Below are positions 30,666-39,292 of a DNA stretch of 43,807 nt, in pieces; position 1 is the first letter of the stretch; each line of letters starts with the position of its first letter. The stretch lies in assembly GCA_024697425.1 (NCBI GenBank), contig JAILFT010000047.1:1-43807 (forward strand), written 5' to 3'. A program made the position numbers and the translations under genes. The notes under the pieces were generated by a model, which did no database searches, had not been told where the DNA came from, and saw only the letters and a program-made list of their open reading frames with translations. The stretch is from Butyrivibrio sp. Its GTDB lineage: Bacteria > Bacillota > Clostridia > Lachnospirales > Lachnospiraceae.

Positions 30666-31529
30666 ATGTCTTTTGCTGTATTTACAGATGGTTCTGCGAA
30701 CCTTCCCAAGAAGTTGCTGGATGGGATATCACTTCTTCCCTGCGACTATGTTGTGAATGGTGAACCGGTTACATACATGGGGGATGTTGACAGTTTTGAT
30801 GCACATCCTTTTTACGAGGGGTTGAAGAATGGAGATGTTGTTAAGACATCGCTCCTGAACACCCAGCTTTTTCTTACACATTTTACTCCGGTTCTTGAAG
30901 CCGGGCAGGATGTTATGTATGTTTCCATGAGTTCGGGAATCAGCGGAACCTACAATGCTGCCATTGCTGCAGCCCAGGAGCTCATGGAGGAGTTTCCTGA
31001 CAGATTTGTCCATATAGTTGATTCCAAGGGATGCGGATTTGGAACAGGACTGCTGGTTTTGAAAGCTGCAAAGCTCAGCCGTGATGGAATGAGCTGCAGG
31101 GAAGCTTCAAAGATCATTGATGATGCGGTACCTCATGCATGTCAGTATTTTACCGTTGATGATCTGAACTTTCTTAAGAAGACAGGCCGCGTAAGCGGGG
31201 TGACTGCAGCCATCGGAACAGTTCTTAATATCAAGCCCATTCTTTTTGGCGACAGTACTGGACACATAGTTTCCTGCAGTAAGGTTCGCGGCAGAAAGAG
31301 CGCTATTCAGGAGATCATCAGGAAATATACCGAGAAGAGAATGGATACTGACGATGATGTTGTATTTATTTCTCACGGCGACTGTCTTGATGAGGCAAAC
31401 ACTTTGGCAGGACTTGTTGCCGGGGTAGACCCCAACGCCAGGATAACTGTCTGTCAGCATGAGCCCTTTTCCGGAGCTCACGTAGGACCCGGAATGCTGG
31501 CATTGTTCTTCTGGGGTAAAGAAAGATAA
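30666..31529 (+). CDS. DegV family fatty-acid-binding protein
   Basis: DegV/FakB-type proteins bind a fatty acid and, in Firmicutes, present it to the kinase FakA for phosphorylation. 287 residues, usual length. The N-terminal FTDGSANLPKKLL, the SSGISGTYNAAIAAA helix, KKTGRVSG and the C-terminal SGAHVGPGMLALFFWG are family signatures. GTGAGG precedes the ATG. It begins 24 nt after nfnB and ends with a strong terminator, so it may be the last gene of that transcript. Which lipid is bound cannot be read from the sequence, and no fakA is in the window. Confidence 0.9.
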   Translation: MSFAVFTDGSANLPKKLLDGISLLPCDYVVNGEPVTYMGDVDSFDAHPFYEGLKNGDVVKTSLLNTQLFLTHFTPVLEAGQDVMYVSMSSGISGTYNAAIAAAQELMEEFPDRFVHIVDSKGCGFGTGLLVLKAAKLSRDGMSCREASKIIDDAVPHACQYFTVDDLNFLKKTGRVSGVTAAIGTVLNIKPILFGDSTGHIVSCSKVRGRKSAIQEIIRKYTEKRMDTDDDVVFISHGDCLDEANTLAGLVAGVDPNARITVCQHEPFSGAHVGPGMLALFFWGKER

Positions 31530-31551
31530 AGAATAATAAGATATTTGCGAA

Positions 31552-31588
31552 GGGCCTCGTTGCTAAATGCGGCAACTAGGCCTTTTTT
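31552..31588 (+). terminator. Intrinsic terminator after degV
   Basis: Stem GGCCT-C-GTTGC with GCAAC-T-AGGCC (one C-T mismatch), loop 31564-31571, then six T (31583-31588). The extended -10 of the next operon begins directly after it. Confidence 0.88.
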
Positions 31589-31589
31589 A

Positions 31590-31598
31590 TGATATAAT
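31590..31598 (+). promoter_or_regulatory. Extended -10 promoter of the MORN-rlmH-phoH operon
   Basis: TGATATAAT, a consensus TGn-extended -10. The -35 region would fall within the 3' arm of the upstream terminator and has no consensus hexamer. Confidence 0.6.
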
Positions 31599-31623
31599 TA
31601 TTAGGATTTGTCGGAGGAGAATT

Positions 31624-32679
31624 ATGGAAAGAAATGAAAAGATAAAAATTGCGATCACAGCAGGAATTGCTGCGATAATTCTTTTGATATTGGTACTGCT
31701 TCTGGCCCTTTCCGGGAAGAGCAGCAATGATGAGGACAAGCTTGCCGGGAACATTGCAGAGTATGCCGAAAGCGGGGCAGAAGATCAGGACAAAGATACA
31801 GACCCTATAGTTAATGCTTCAGGCCAGGCTTCAGATGAAGATGCTAAGGCAGCGACGCAGGAAGGTTCGTCAGACAGCAGCACTGCTTCTTTAGGGGCAT
31901 CAAAAGAGACTGTATCCGAATATCTTGATACGGCTAAGAATTCAGTTTCCGGAAACAGCTTTTATGCTACTAATCATGCGGTTTTCAAAGATGTGTATCG
32001 CAAAGTCGACTATAATGTAGACGAACAGCTCAAGGAGCTTTTCGGATACTGGTCACAGGGGAATACCGAGGCTGTAAGGGATCTTGTTCATCTTGAGAGG
32101 TTTGAGGCAATGTCATATTCCCTTAATGGAAGCAATAACTTTTATTACTACGGTGAGATGGACAGTGAGAGCCTTCCAAACGGAACCGGTGTTGCGGTTT
32201 ATGCCAACGATCAGTACTACTACGGACAGTGGGTTAACGGTAAGAGGAGCGGAGACGGAACCTGGTTTTCCTTCTATCCGGGATACAGCAGCTATGTTGT
32301 TACCGAGCATATGTACACAGGACAGTGGGCGGAAGACAGGCCAAATGGCAAAGGCCAGGAGCATTACGACTATAATCCCGAGCATATGAACACTGCAGAT
32401 ATTTATCTTCAGAACATCATCGGTGTATTTACAGATGGTATGTACAACGGCTCGATGTACGTCATTACTGTTGATAATGCCGGCAACACCACTGAGTGGG
32501 ACGGCATCTGCAGCAGAGGCAAATGGGAGGCAGTAAGGAACGCCAGCCTCGACAAGAAAGGCAAGATACCTGTTCTTTCCGCAAGACTGAACAAGGACAA
32601 TCATATATACATGACTGAGGAAGGTGCTACAAATAACGGGGTATCCAACCTCATTTCCGGCGGAAGCAAAAGAGACTGA
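31624..32679 (+). CDS. Membrane-anchored MORN-repeat protein
   Basis: 351 residues from the ATG at 31624 with GGAGGAG 3-9 nt upstream. One membrane helix lies at about 9-30 (IAITAGIAAIILLILVLLLA), then a low-complexity Ser/Asp/Ala/Glu linker to about 105, then a domain with MORN-type repeats between about 170 and 260: YYYGEMDSESLPNGTGVAVY, YYYGQWVNGKRSGDGTW and YTGQWAEDRPNGKGQEHY. MORN repeats bind lipids or proteins; in bacteria their roles are mostly unknown. The bulk is predicted outside the membrane. The gene leads an apparent operon, with rlmH 15 nt downstream. Confidence 0.82.
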   Translation: MERNEKIKIAITAGIAAIILLILVLLLALSGKSSNDEDKLAGNIAEYAESGAEDQDKDTDPIVNASGQASDEDAKAATQEGSSDSSTASLGASKETVSEYLDTAKNSVSGNSFYATNHAVFKDVYRKVDYNVDEQLKELFGYWSQGNTEAVRDLVHLERFEAMSYSLNGSNNFYYYGEMDSESLPNGTGVAVYANDQYYYGQWVNGKRSGDGTWFSFYPGYSSYVVTEHMYTGQWAEDRPNGKGQEHYDYNPEHMNTADIYLQNIIGVFTDGMYNGSMYVITVDNAGNTTEWDGICSRGKWEAVRNASLDKKGKIPVLSARLNKDNHIYMTEEGATNNGVSNLISGGSKRD

Positions 32680-32694
32680 TATAGGAGCATACAC

Positions 32695-33177
32695 GTGACC
32701 AGGATCAGCATTGTCTGTGTGGGCAAGATCAAAGAAAAATACTGGAATGATGCCATAGCAGAGTATTCCAAGAGACTCTCCAGATATTGTAAGCTGGAGA
32801 TAATTGAAGTGGCGGATGAGAAAACTCCCGATAACGCTTCAGAGGCTCTTGAGGGTCAGATCAAGAAGAAGGAAGCCGAGAGGATACTTAAGCACCTGGA
32901 AGACGGGGCTGCAATCTGCGCCCTGGCCATTGAAGGCAAGAGATATACCTCCGAGGGCTTTTCTGAGTATATTGAGAATCTGGGTGTTCAGGGAGCAAGT
33001 CACATTCAGTTCGTCATCGGCGGCTCTTTGGGACTTCATGAATCAGTTATGAAAAAAGCGCAGTACAAGATCAGTTTTTCGGATATGACATTCCCTCATC
33101 AGATGATGAGAGTCATTTTGCTGGAACAGATCTACAGGGGATACCGGATAATGACCGGTGAGCCTTATCATAAATAA
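32695..33177 (+). CDS. rlmH: 23S rRNA (pseudouridine-1915-N3)-methyltransferase
   Basis: RlmH is a SPOUT-fold enzyme that methylates pseudouridine 1915 in helix 69 of 23S rRNA, using SAM, on the assembled 70S ribosome. 160 residues starting at GTG 32695, with AGGAG 7 nt ahead. The N-terminal ISIVCVGKIKEKYW, the SAM-binding knot FVIGGSLGLHESV, and the C-terminal EQIYRGYRIMTGEPYHK are diagnostic. It lies 15 nt upstream of phoH, in company with ybeY, another ribosome-maturation gene. Confidence 0.96.
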   Translation: MTRISIVCVGKIKEKYWNDAIAEYSKRLSRYCKLEIIEVADEKTPDNASEALEGQIKKKEAERILKHLEDGAAICALAIEGKRYTSEGFSEYIENLGVQGASHIQFVIGGSLGLHESVMKKAQYKISFSDMTFPHQMMRVILLEQIYRGYRIMTGEPYHK

Positions 33178-33192
33178 AACGGGGATTATTGA

Positions 33193-34248
33193 ATGAGTGA
33201 GATAACAGAACTTACGCTATCTCTGTCGGCCGAGGACCAGAAGAATATTTTCGGCGGCAATGACAGTTATATCCGCAAGATTGAAAAGAGTTTTAGGGTA
33301 GAGATAATCGACAGAAACGGACAGCTGCATATCATCGGAAGCAGAGAGGATGCAGACAGTGCCGCAGGGATCTTAAGAGAGCTGGTTCAGCTTTCAAGAC
33401 GGGGTTCCGCAATAGAGGAACAGAACGTGGATTATGCTATTTTCCTGAAGAAGGAGAATGGTGAGAAGCCCGATGTAAAAAGGGAGAAGGAAAACGACAA
33501 CGTACTTGTTGATATTGACAGGGATGTGATCTGCCATACCATTTCCGGAAAGCCCATCAAACCCAAGACCCTCGGGCAAAAGAAATATATAGACGCCATA
33601 CGTAACAACATGATCGTATTTGGTCTGGGACCTGCGGGAACCGGTAAGACATACCTTGCCATGGCTATGGCAATAACCGCTTTTCAGAGAGAAGAGGTCA
33701 GCAGAATCATTCTGACAAGACCTGCCATAGAAGCGGGAGAGAAGCTGGGATTTTTGCCCGGCGACCTTCAGAGTAAGGTTGACCCGTATTTAAGGCCTCT
33801 CTACGATGCCCTTTATCAGATCATGGGCACCGAGAACTTCATCAAGAATATGGAAAAAGGGCTTATAGAGGTTGCACCCCTTGCATACATGAGAGGAAGA
33901 ACCCTTGATAATGCCTTTATCATTCTGGATGAGGCTCAGAATACAACTCCCGCTCAGATGAAGATGTTTTTGACCAGAGTAGGATTCGGTTCCAAGGTTA
34001 TCATCACAGGTGACGCCACCCAGAAGGACCTTGCTCCCGATGTAAAATCAGGACTTGATGTTGCGAAGGCAGTACTCAAGGACATTGATGAGATTCAGTT
34101 TATCAATCTTACCAGTGCGGATGTTGTAAGACATCCTCTGGTTCAGAAGATCGTTAAGGCTTATGAGGACTTTGAGAAGAAGTCTGTGAATAAGCAGAAC
34201 AGAAAATCCATACAAAAACTGGAGAGACGTTCCGGAAATGGAAAATGA
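33193..34248 (+). CDS. PhoH-family ATPase (PhoH-like protein)
   Basis: 351 residues. The N-terminal 90 residues contain a KH-like RNA-binding segment (SYIRKIEKSFRVEIIDR). The P-loop ATPase follows: Walker A GPAGTGKTYLA at about 148-158, LTRPAIEAGEKLGFLPGDL, MRGRTLDNAFIILDEAQNTT with Walker B, and TGDATQKDL. PhoH proteins are linked to RNA metabolism and usually neighbour ybeY, as here, although their exact substrate is unsettled. The start has AACGGGG upstream. The stop overlaps the next start by 11 nt, implying translational coupling. Confidence 0.93.
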   Translation: MSEITELTLSLSAEDQKNIFGGNDSYIRKIEKSFRVEIIDRNGQLHIIGSREDADSAAGILRELVQLSRRGSAIEEQNVDYAIFLKKENGEKPDVKREKENDNVLVDIDRDVICHTISGKPIKPKTLGQKKYIDAIRNNMIVFGLGPAGTGKTYLAMAMAITAFQREEVSRIILTRPAIEAGEKLGFLPGDLQSKVDPYLRPLYDALYQIMGTENFIKNMEKGLIEVAPLAYMRGRTLDNAFIILDEAQNTTPAQMKMFLTRVGFGSKVIITGDATQKDLAPDVKSGLDVAKAVLKDIDEIQFINLTSADVVRHPLVQKIVKAYEDFEKKSVNKQNRKSIQKLERRSGNGK

Positions 34249-35449
34249 AAAATCTTCCCTGGGGAAAGTTAAAATATTATATGGTGTGATGTTTGTGTTC
34301 ACCGGGCTGATGGTTTTCGGAATGTCTTTTGCCATGGGGAAAAGCTACGAGGCTATCCTCAGAAATACCATTGTTTCCCTTGTGATTGCGGGCACTGTTA
34401 TTTTCATGCTGCTGGATGCCATATCCAGAGGCAGGGAGGCTATGTCCTACGATAACTTTTACAGGAAGAACAGATTTGGCGTGGTATTCATGATAATGGT
34501 GGTCTTGTCATGTCTCTTTTCCCTGGTTCCCAACGCCTTCTGGCCATATATGTCACTGCTCGTTATCCTGGCATTGTTCTCCAATACGGAGATAGGGCTT
34601 GCTTCAGGGATTGGATTTGTGATCATCACGGTGATGCTTGAGGAAAACGGCGATGTGGGAGAACTGTTCATGTATGTTGTCGCCGGTATTGTGGCGGTGG
34701 CTCTTTTCAGGGATCTGAAGGAAAATACCTCCATCGGACTTCCGGTGTTCATATCTCTTTTGATGCAGGCGGTCCTTCTTATGGCATTTAATGTGCTGTT
34801 CCAGAACAGGACCTTTTCCATCAATATCCTGATCCTGCCGGTTCTGAATCTGATGCTGAATCTTATTATACTTCTGGTGTTCCTTAATATTTTCGGAGTT
34901 TATGTTTTGCGAAAATCCAACGATGTTTACATGGATATCAACGACGCCGAATATCCGCTTCTTGTAAGCCTTAAGGAAAAAGACAAGGATGAATACTTCA
35001 GGGCAATCCATACCGCATACCTTGCAGAGCGAATAGCCATGGGACTTGGCTATAATGCCAGGGCTATCAAGACCTGCTCCTATTATCACAGGATAGGAAT
35101 TCTGGATGGCAGTCTAAAGTGGGCAGATATGGAGCATTACTATCTGGAGAATAACTTTCCGGAGGAAGCCGTGGAGTTCCTTCATGAATATCTTGAACCG
35201 GTAAAGGGCAAGGCCAAAAGCAGAGAGGCTCTGGCGGTTCAGCTTTCCGAGACGGTTATTGCCTCTATAATGTATCTGGTTCGCCAGAACAAAGAGGTGA
35301 AGATAGATTACGAAAAGCTCATTGACGATCTGTTCGACAAGAAAGAAAAAGAAGGAGAGCTGAAAAACTACGGCGTAACATTCTACGAATACGATCAGAT
35401 GAGAAAGATTCTTAAGAAAGAGAAACTGTATTATGACTTTTTACGTTGA
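34238..35449 (+). CDS. Truncated PgpH-like membrane protein with degenerate HD domain
   Basis: In most Firmicutes the gene between phoH and ybeY encodes PgpH, a c-di-AMP phosphodiesterase with an extracellular domain, seven helices and an HD domain. This 403-residue protein keeps about seven hydrophobic helices (residues 10-230) and the HD-region scaffold (H258 in AIHTAYLAERIA, SYYHRIG). The catalytic HD pair reads H284-R285, the following Lys is missing, and the later HHGT-type metal ligands are not found. The C-terminal helices (LIDDLFDKKEKEGELKNYGV) still resemble PgpH. The extracellular domain is lacking. It is probably a catalytically dead relative with a structural or sensory role, or one being lost. 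It overlaps phoH by 11 nt and ybeY by 17 nt and has intact reading. Confidence 0.75.
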   Translation: MENEKSSLGKVKILYGVMFVFTGLMVFGMSFAMGKSYEAILRNTIVSLVIAGTVIFMLLDAISRGREAMSYDNFYRKNRFGVVFMIMVVLSCLFSLVPNAFWPYMSLLVILALFSNTEIGLASGIGFVIITVMLEENGDVGELFMYVVAGIVAVALFRDLKENTSIGLPVFISLLMQAVLLMAFNVLFQNRTFSINILILPVLNLMLNLIILLVFLNIFGVYVLRKSNDVYMDINDAEYPLLVSLKEKDKDEYFRAIHTAYLAERIAMGLGYNARAIKTCSYYHRIGILDGSLKWADMEHYYLENNFPEEAVEFLHEYLEPVKGKAKSREALAVQLSETVIASIMYLVRQNKEVKIDYEKLIDDLFDKKEKEGELKNYGVTFYEYDQMRKILKKEKLYYDFLR

Positions 35450-35936
35450 GAATGAAGTTGATGCCGAATTTGATTTTGATATAGAGGAGCTCTGCAAGCT
35501 TGTGGGTGATGAGGTCATGAGGTCCGAGGGATGCAAGGAGGGCCTTGAAGTGTCGCTTATCATAACCGATGATGAAGGGATAAGGCAGATGAACAGTGAA
35601 TTCCGTCAGATAGATAAGCCTACTGACGTATTGTCTTTTCCCAATGTAAGCTATGAGACTCCCGGAGACTTTTCCGTTATGGAAGGGGCTCAGAGAGTGG
35701 ATCTTTTAGATCCCGACACAGACAAGATCATGTTTGGTGATATAGTTATAAATGAGAACCGTGTAAGAAGCCAGGCTTTGGAATACGGACACAGCGAAAA
35801 GAGGGAATTTGCGTTTCTTCTGGCCCACAGCCTTTTGCATCTTTGCGGATATGACCACATGGAGCCGGAGGAGGCAAAGGTCATGGAGGACAAGCAGGAG
35901 GGCATCTTAAATACACTGGGTATAACAAGAGACTGA
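35433..35936 (+). CDS. ybeY: Endoribonuclease YbeY, rRNA maturation factor
   Basis: YbeY is a zinc-dependent single-strand endoribonuclease needed for 16S rRNA 3'-end maturation and late 70S quality control. 167 residues. The metal site HSLLHLCGYDH supplies H132, H136 and H142, and RQIDKPTDVLSFP is the other conserved block. The protein carries a short insert after SFPNVSYE that is common in Clostridia. The ATG at 35433 lies within the last codons of the PgpH-like gene (17-nt overlap), so coupled translation is likely. Confidence 0.96.
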   Translation: MTFYVENEVDAEFDFDIEELCKLVGDEVMRSEGCKEGLEVSLIITDDEGIRQMNSEFRQIDKPTDVLSFPNVSYETPGDFSVMEGAQRVDLLDPDTDKIMFGDIVINENRVRSQALEYGHSEKREFAFLLAHSLLHLCGYDHMEPEEAKVMEDKQEGILNTLGITRD

Positions 35937-35976
35937 ATTTTGTTTGGGGAATATATAAAATGGGGAGAACGTCGAA

Positions 35977-37617
35977 ATGAAGACGTATACAGAAAGTAAC
36001 AGGATAAGGCCGCATATTCTTACGGCTTCCGTATACTGGGCAATCGCATTGCTGATGGCCTTTTGCATTATCGCACACAGGATCTACGGAGAAAAAGGCT
36101 CCTACTTTACGGCAGGGGCATTTGGATTCTTTGGATTTTTCTATACTGGACTGGTGCTTGCCTGCCAGAAGGCGGTTTATATCATGGTAAGGCTAAGAGC
36201 CAGAAGATCGCAGTATCTCAATGCTGAGACCAATATGCACAGGTCCCTGAATATCTTTGGCGCAGCAGGAGTTATTCTGGGAATTCTGCTGGCGGCACTA
36301 AGCTACAGGATTGCGGGATTTCTTTTCCATGGAGAAAGAGGCTTCTTCCAGCTGATAATTGTTGCGGTATGCGGCGTGCTTATGGGCGTACAGGGAGTTC
36401 TTAGAGGATACCTGCAGGGAATAGGATACACGAAGCCTATTCTGATCGCAGACCTTCTGGTTGCTCTGGTTTCCGGAATTACCGGAACTGTGGCCACGAT
36501 ATTCCTTTACAGCTACGGACTTAAGGTCAATGACCTGTTTCATGTGGACGAGTACAGCGCGGTTTACGGATCTGTGGGAGTTATGCTGGGGCTTCTGGCC
36601 GGAACTCTTACAGGACTTATACAGATTCTGATCAGCTATCATATCAGAAAAGCTGAAATAAAGGACGTTGTAAAGAGCGGCGCTCCAAGATACCTTGACA
36701 ACAAAAATGATGTCATCGCAGGAGTACGGGTTATCCTGCTTTTATATGTTACTGCCGCTGTGGCGCTTATTGTGGATGAGGTATACTTTGTGCTTCATTC
36801 GGTGAGGGTCCATCCCGATGGGGATTTCATGTCAAATTTCGGAAGCTACTTCGGAAGGGGCATTTGCCTTGTGGCTCTCTTTACGGTGCTTTGCTGCATT
36901 CCCTTTATCAAGTCCTGGAACAGGGTTATGGCAAGGGTTGAGCGAGATGAGTATGAGGGAGCGAGGGAGAGACTGAAGAAGCTGATCCGTTTCTCAGGAA
37001 TGCTGGTAATCCCGGTTGGGATATTTATGCTGGCAATCCCTCAGACTTTGCAGATCACAATCTACGGCAAAAGTAATGAACTGGCCAACACCTTTACCAT
37101 GGTCAGCGGCGTTCTTGTGATCGTATGCGCTGTTGGAATGTTCTTTTCCTGGTTCCTTAATCATATGGGAAGATCGATCCTTATACTTCTCAATGTAGGA
37201 GTGGGATGGGGAGTTCACGCCCTTGGACTGTTTGTTTTTGTTACCATTCTTGACCGCGGGATTTACGGAATACAGATGGCAACCCTGGTGGCAGTTGTGA
37301 TATATGACCTTATGTGCACAGTGATCACCTTTAAGATGCTCAAGCTTAAAGTGAGTACGCTGAAGGTGTGGACCACATCTTTGCTTTCTTCTGCAGCTGC
37401 CGGGTTTGTGATATTTCTTTTGAATATGCTTCTGACCAATCTCATCGGAGAGGTACTGACGTTTATTCTGTGCGTGATTGTGTTCTTTGTAATATACATG
37501 CTGATCATGATCGTGACCGGCGGTATCAGAAAGCATGAGCTTGGTTCAATTCCGCTTGGCGGTCTGTTTAAGGGCTTTGCCGCAATGGTGCAGCCTTCGA
37601 GATTAGATGAGGAGTAA
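35977..37617 (+). CDS. MVF/polysaccharide flippase-like membrane protein (SpoVB/MurJ/Wzx type)
   Basis: 546 residues with about fourteen hydrophobic helices. The pattern GAFGFFGFFYTGLVLACQKA early and GVLRGYLQGIGYTKPILIAD in the middle matches the MOP exporter superfamily, in which SpoVB, MurJ and Wzx proteins flip lipid-linked sugars across the membrane. The second half (MVSGVLVIVCAVGMFFSWFL, then GVGWGVHALGLFVF) matches the C-terminal domain of polysaccharide biosynthesis proteins. GGGGAG lies 10 nt before the ATG. No glycosyltransferase neighbours are present, so substrate (lipid II versus other) is open. It ends exactly one base before the next start, so the two are translationally linked. 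Confidence 0.8.
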   Translation: MKTYTESNRIRPHILTASVYWAIALLMAFCIIAHRIYGEKGSYFTAGAFGFFGFFYTGLVLACQKAVYIMVRLRARRSQYLNAETNMHRSLNIFGAAGVILGILLAALSYRIAGFLFHGERGFFQLIIVAVCGVLMGVQGVLRGYLQGIGYTKPILIADLLVALVSGITGTVATIFLYSYGLKVNDLFHVDEYSAVYGSVGVMLGLLAGTLTGLIQILISYHIRKAEIKDVVKSGAPRYLDNKNDVIAGVRVILLLYVTAAVALIVDEVYFVLHSVRVHPDGDFMSNFGSYFGRGICLVALFTVLCCIPFIKSWNRVMARVERDEYEGARERLKKLIRFSGMLVIPVGIFMLAIPQTLQITIYGKSNELANTFTMVSGVLVIVCAVGMFFSWFLNHMGRSILILLNVGVGWGVHALGLFVFVTILDRGIYGIQMATLVAVVIYDLMCTVITFKMLKLKVSTLKVWTTSLLSSAAAGFVIFLLNMLLTNLIGEVLTFILCVIVFFVIYMLIMIVTGGIRKHELGSIPLGGLFKGFAAMVQPSRLDEE

Positions 37618-38934
37618 ATGGCTAAGAAGATTATAATCGCTGGCGGAGGCGCTTCGGGTATGTGTGCCGCGATATATGCGGCCCGCAACGGCGCCAACGT
37701 CACCATAATAGAAAAGAATAATGTCCTTGGGAAAAAGCTCTCAATGACAGGAAACGGCAGATGTAACCTGACCAATCTTGACATGAGAGAGGACTGTTTT
37801 AATGCTGCTGCAAGAACCAGAATGAAAAGCTGGCTTGCAGCTTTTGGCGCTACAGAGGTAATAAGGTTTTTTGGGTCCTTAGGAGTAGTGGTAAGGAGCG
37901 AAGACGGTTATATCTATCCGGCTTCCGGCCAAGCCACCACTGTTGTGACTGCGCTTTGCGACGAGATAAGAAGGCTCGGCGTTACGGTGGTTTACGAACA
38001 GCAGGTTAAGAGGATTGAAGTGGCGTATGGCGCTGCGGGGGATTCCCGTGGAAGTTTTGGTGGCAATTTAAGCGGCGATGCTAAGAAGGATTCTGGTGGA
38101 AACTATGGCGCCGAGGGGGATTGCGGAGGATATGTTGTTGTTACCGACAAGGACAGGTTCTCCTGCGATGCAGTTATCATGGCCACAGGTTCTTTGTCGG
38201 GACCCAAGACTACCATGTCCACCGGGGATGGCTACTATATTTGCAGACAGCTTGGCATGAGCATCAAGGATACCTTCCCGGCACTTGTGGGATTTAAATG
38301 CGACCGCGAGGATGGACTTCCCCAGGCCGGAGTGCGGAGCATGGCCAATGTTTCTTTTTACCTGGGAACAGAGGAGCTTGCTCGTGAATACGGTGAAGTC
38401 CAGATAACGCCTGAGGGGATTTCGGGAATCCCAGTTATGCAGGCGTCAAGGGAAGTGGTAAAGCTTGTTTCCGAGAAAAAGCCTGTTTATGCAGAGGTGG
38501 ACTTTTTCCCGGATTACGATGATAAGGAATTTGAAGCCCTCAAGCAGGATATGATGCGATTTCTTGATAAGAGGACGCTGGGAGAATTTCTTCAGGGCTT
38601 TGGCAACAGCAATATAAACGAGCTTGTGATGTCCCGCATGAAGCTTGGCAAGGGAATGAAGATGAAGAATATCTCACCTTCCATGGCGGAGTGCATCCTG
38701 GATAACTATAGAAAGCTGAAATTCAGGATTGTTGACTGCAACGGCTACCAGGCATCCCAGGTTACCACCGGCGGCGTAAGCCTCGGAGATATCGGAGATC
38801 ACTTTGCCTATGTAAATGATAACGGCATCTACTGCATCGGCGAGCTCCTGGACGTTGACGGCAGATGCGGCGGCTACAACCTTCAGTGGGCCTTCATGAG
38901 CGGCAGCATCGCCGGCACTGCGGCATCCATGTGA
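37618..38934 (+). CDS. HI0933-type FAD-dependent oxidoreductase (BaiN/YhiN-like)
   Basis: 438 residues. N-terminal dinucleotide motif IIAGGGASGMCAAIYAARNG, then LGKKLSMTGNGRCNLTN, which is characteristic of the HI0933 family, ATGSLSGPKTTMSTGDGYYI, and the C-terminal TTGGVSLGDI and ELLDVDGRCGGYNLQWAFMS. The family is flavin-dependent; a few members reduce bile-acid intermediates (BaiN), but most have unknown substrates. Residues 138-171 are a Gly/Ser/Asp-rich insert in a surface loop, unusual for the family. The ribosome site GAGGAG overlaps the preceding stop. It is the last gene of the run that starts at 31624. Confidence 0.87.
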   Translation: MAKKIIIAGGGASGMCAAIYAARNGANVTIIEKNNVLGKKLSMTGNGRCNLTNLDMREDCFNAAARTRMKSWLAAFGATEVIRFFGSLGVVVRSEDGYIYPASGQATTVVTALCDEIRRLGVTVVYEQQVKRIEVAYGAAGDSRGSFGGNLSGDAKKDSGGNYGAEGDCGGYVVVTDKDRFSCDAVIMATGSLSGPKTTMSTGDGYYICRQLGMSIKDTFPALVGFKCDREDGLPQAGVRSMANVSFYLGTEELAREYGEVQITPEGISGIPVMQASREVVKLVSEKKPVYAEVDFFPDYDDKEFEALKQDMMRFLDKRTLGEFLQGFGNSNINELVMSRMKLGKGMKMKNISPSMAECILDNYRKLKFRIVDCNGYQASQVTTGGVSLGDIGDHFAYVNDNGIYCIGELLDVDGRCGGYNLQWAFMSGSIAGTAASM

Positions 38935-39292
38935 GGCGAGGGTGAACTGGCGGCGCGGCATGGGAGATGACCTAATAGCTGTTTTTTGGTAGGGAAGTCA
39001 ATTTACTTATTTTGCTTTTGGAAATAATTCCAGTGTTTTGTTGAATATTTTTCCAAAATGAGCTCTTTTTCACCTTGAAGGATTAGAATTTGGAAAAAAG
39101 AGAAATCAATTTTCTCGTATTTTCCAAAAATCAGCTGTTTTTGGAAAAAACTGAATGATCAGGTTGCCAAGGCTGTGTCTATGATGATCGGGTTGCAAAA
39201 GGGTAAGTAGTGAGACGGCGAAGCCTGCATAGATAGAAACAAAGATAGAATTGAAATCATAACCAAACACAAATAGAAGCAGAGATACCAAC
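38935..39292. other. 358-nt AT-rich intergenic region with repeats and palindromes
   Basis: No protein-like frame is convincing; a 62-codon minus-strand frame here looks fortuitous. Two 25-nt near-identical direct repeats of the form TATTTTCCAAAA-T-AGCT-TTTTT lie at 39046-39070 and 39118-39142, and a shorter copy, AATAGCTGTTTTTTGG, at 38974-38989. TTTGGAAAA (39089-39097) and TTTTCCAAA (about 39120-39128) can close a hairpin with GAGAAA/TTTCTC inside. The region probably terminates the upstream operon and holds the promoter of the next gene, which I could not pick out. Confidence 0.6.
39046..39142. repeat. Pair of 25-nt direct repeats, TATTTTTCCAAAATGAGCTC type
   Basis: Copy one is 39046-39070 and copy two 39118-39142, spaced 72 nt apart. 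They differ at a few positions, and the central hexamers GAGCTC and CAGCTG are both palindromic. A truncated third copy lies at 38974-38989. The flanking complementary runs make the whole block self-complementary. Confidence 0.65.
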
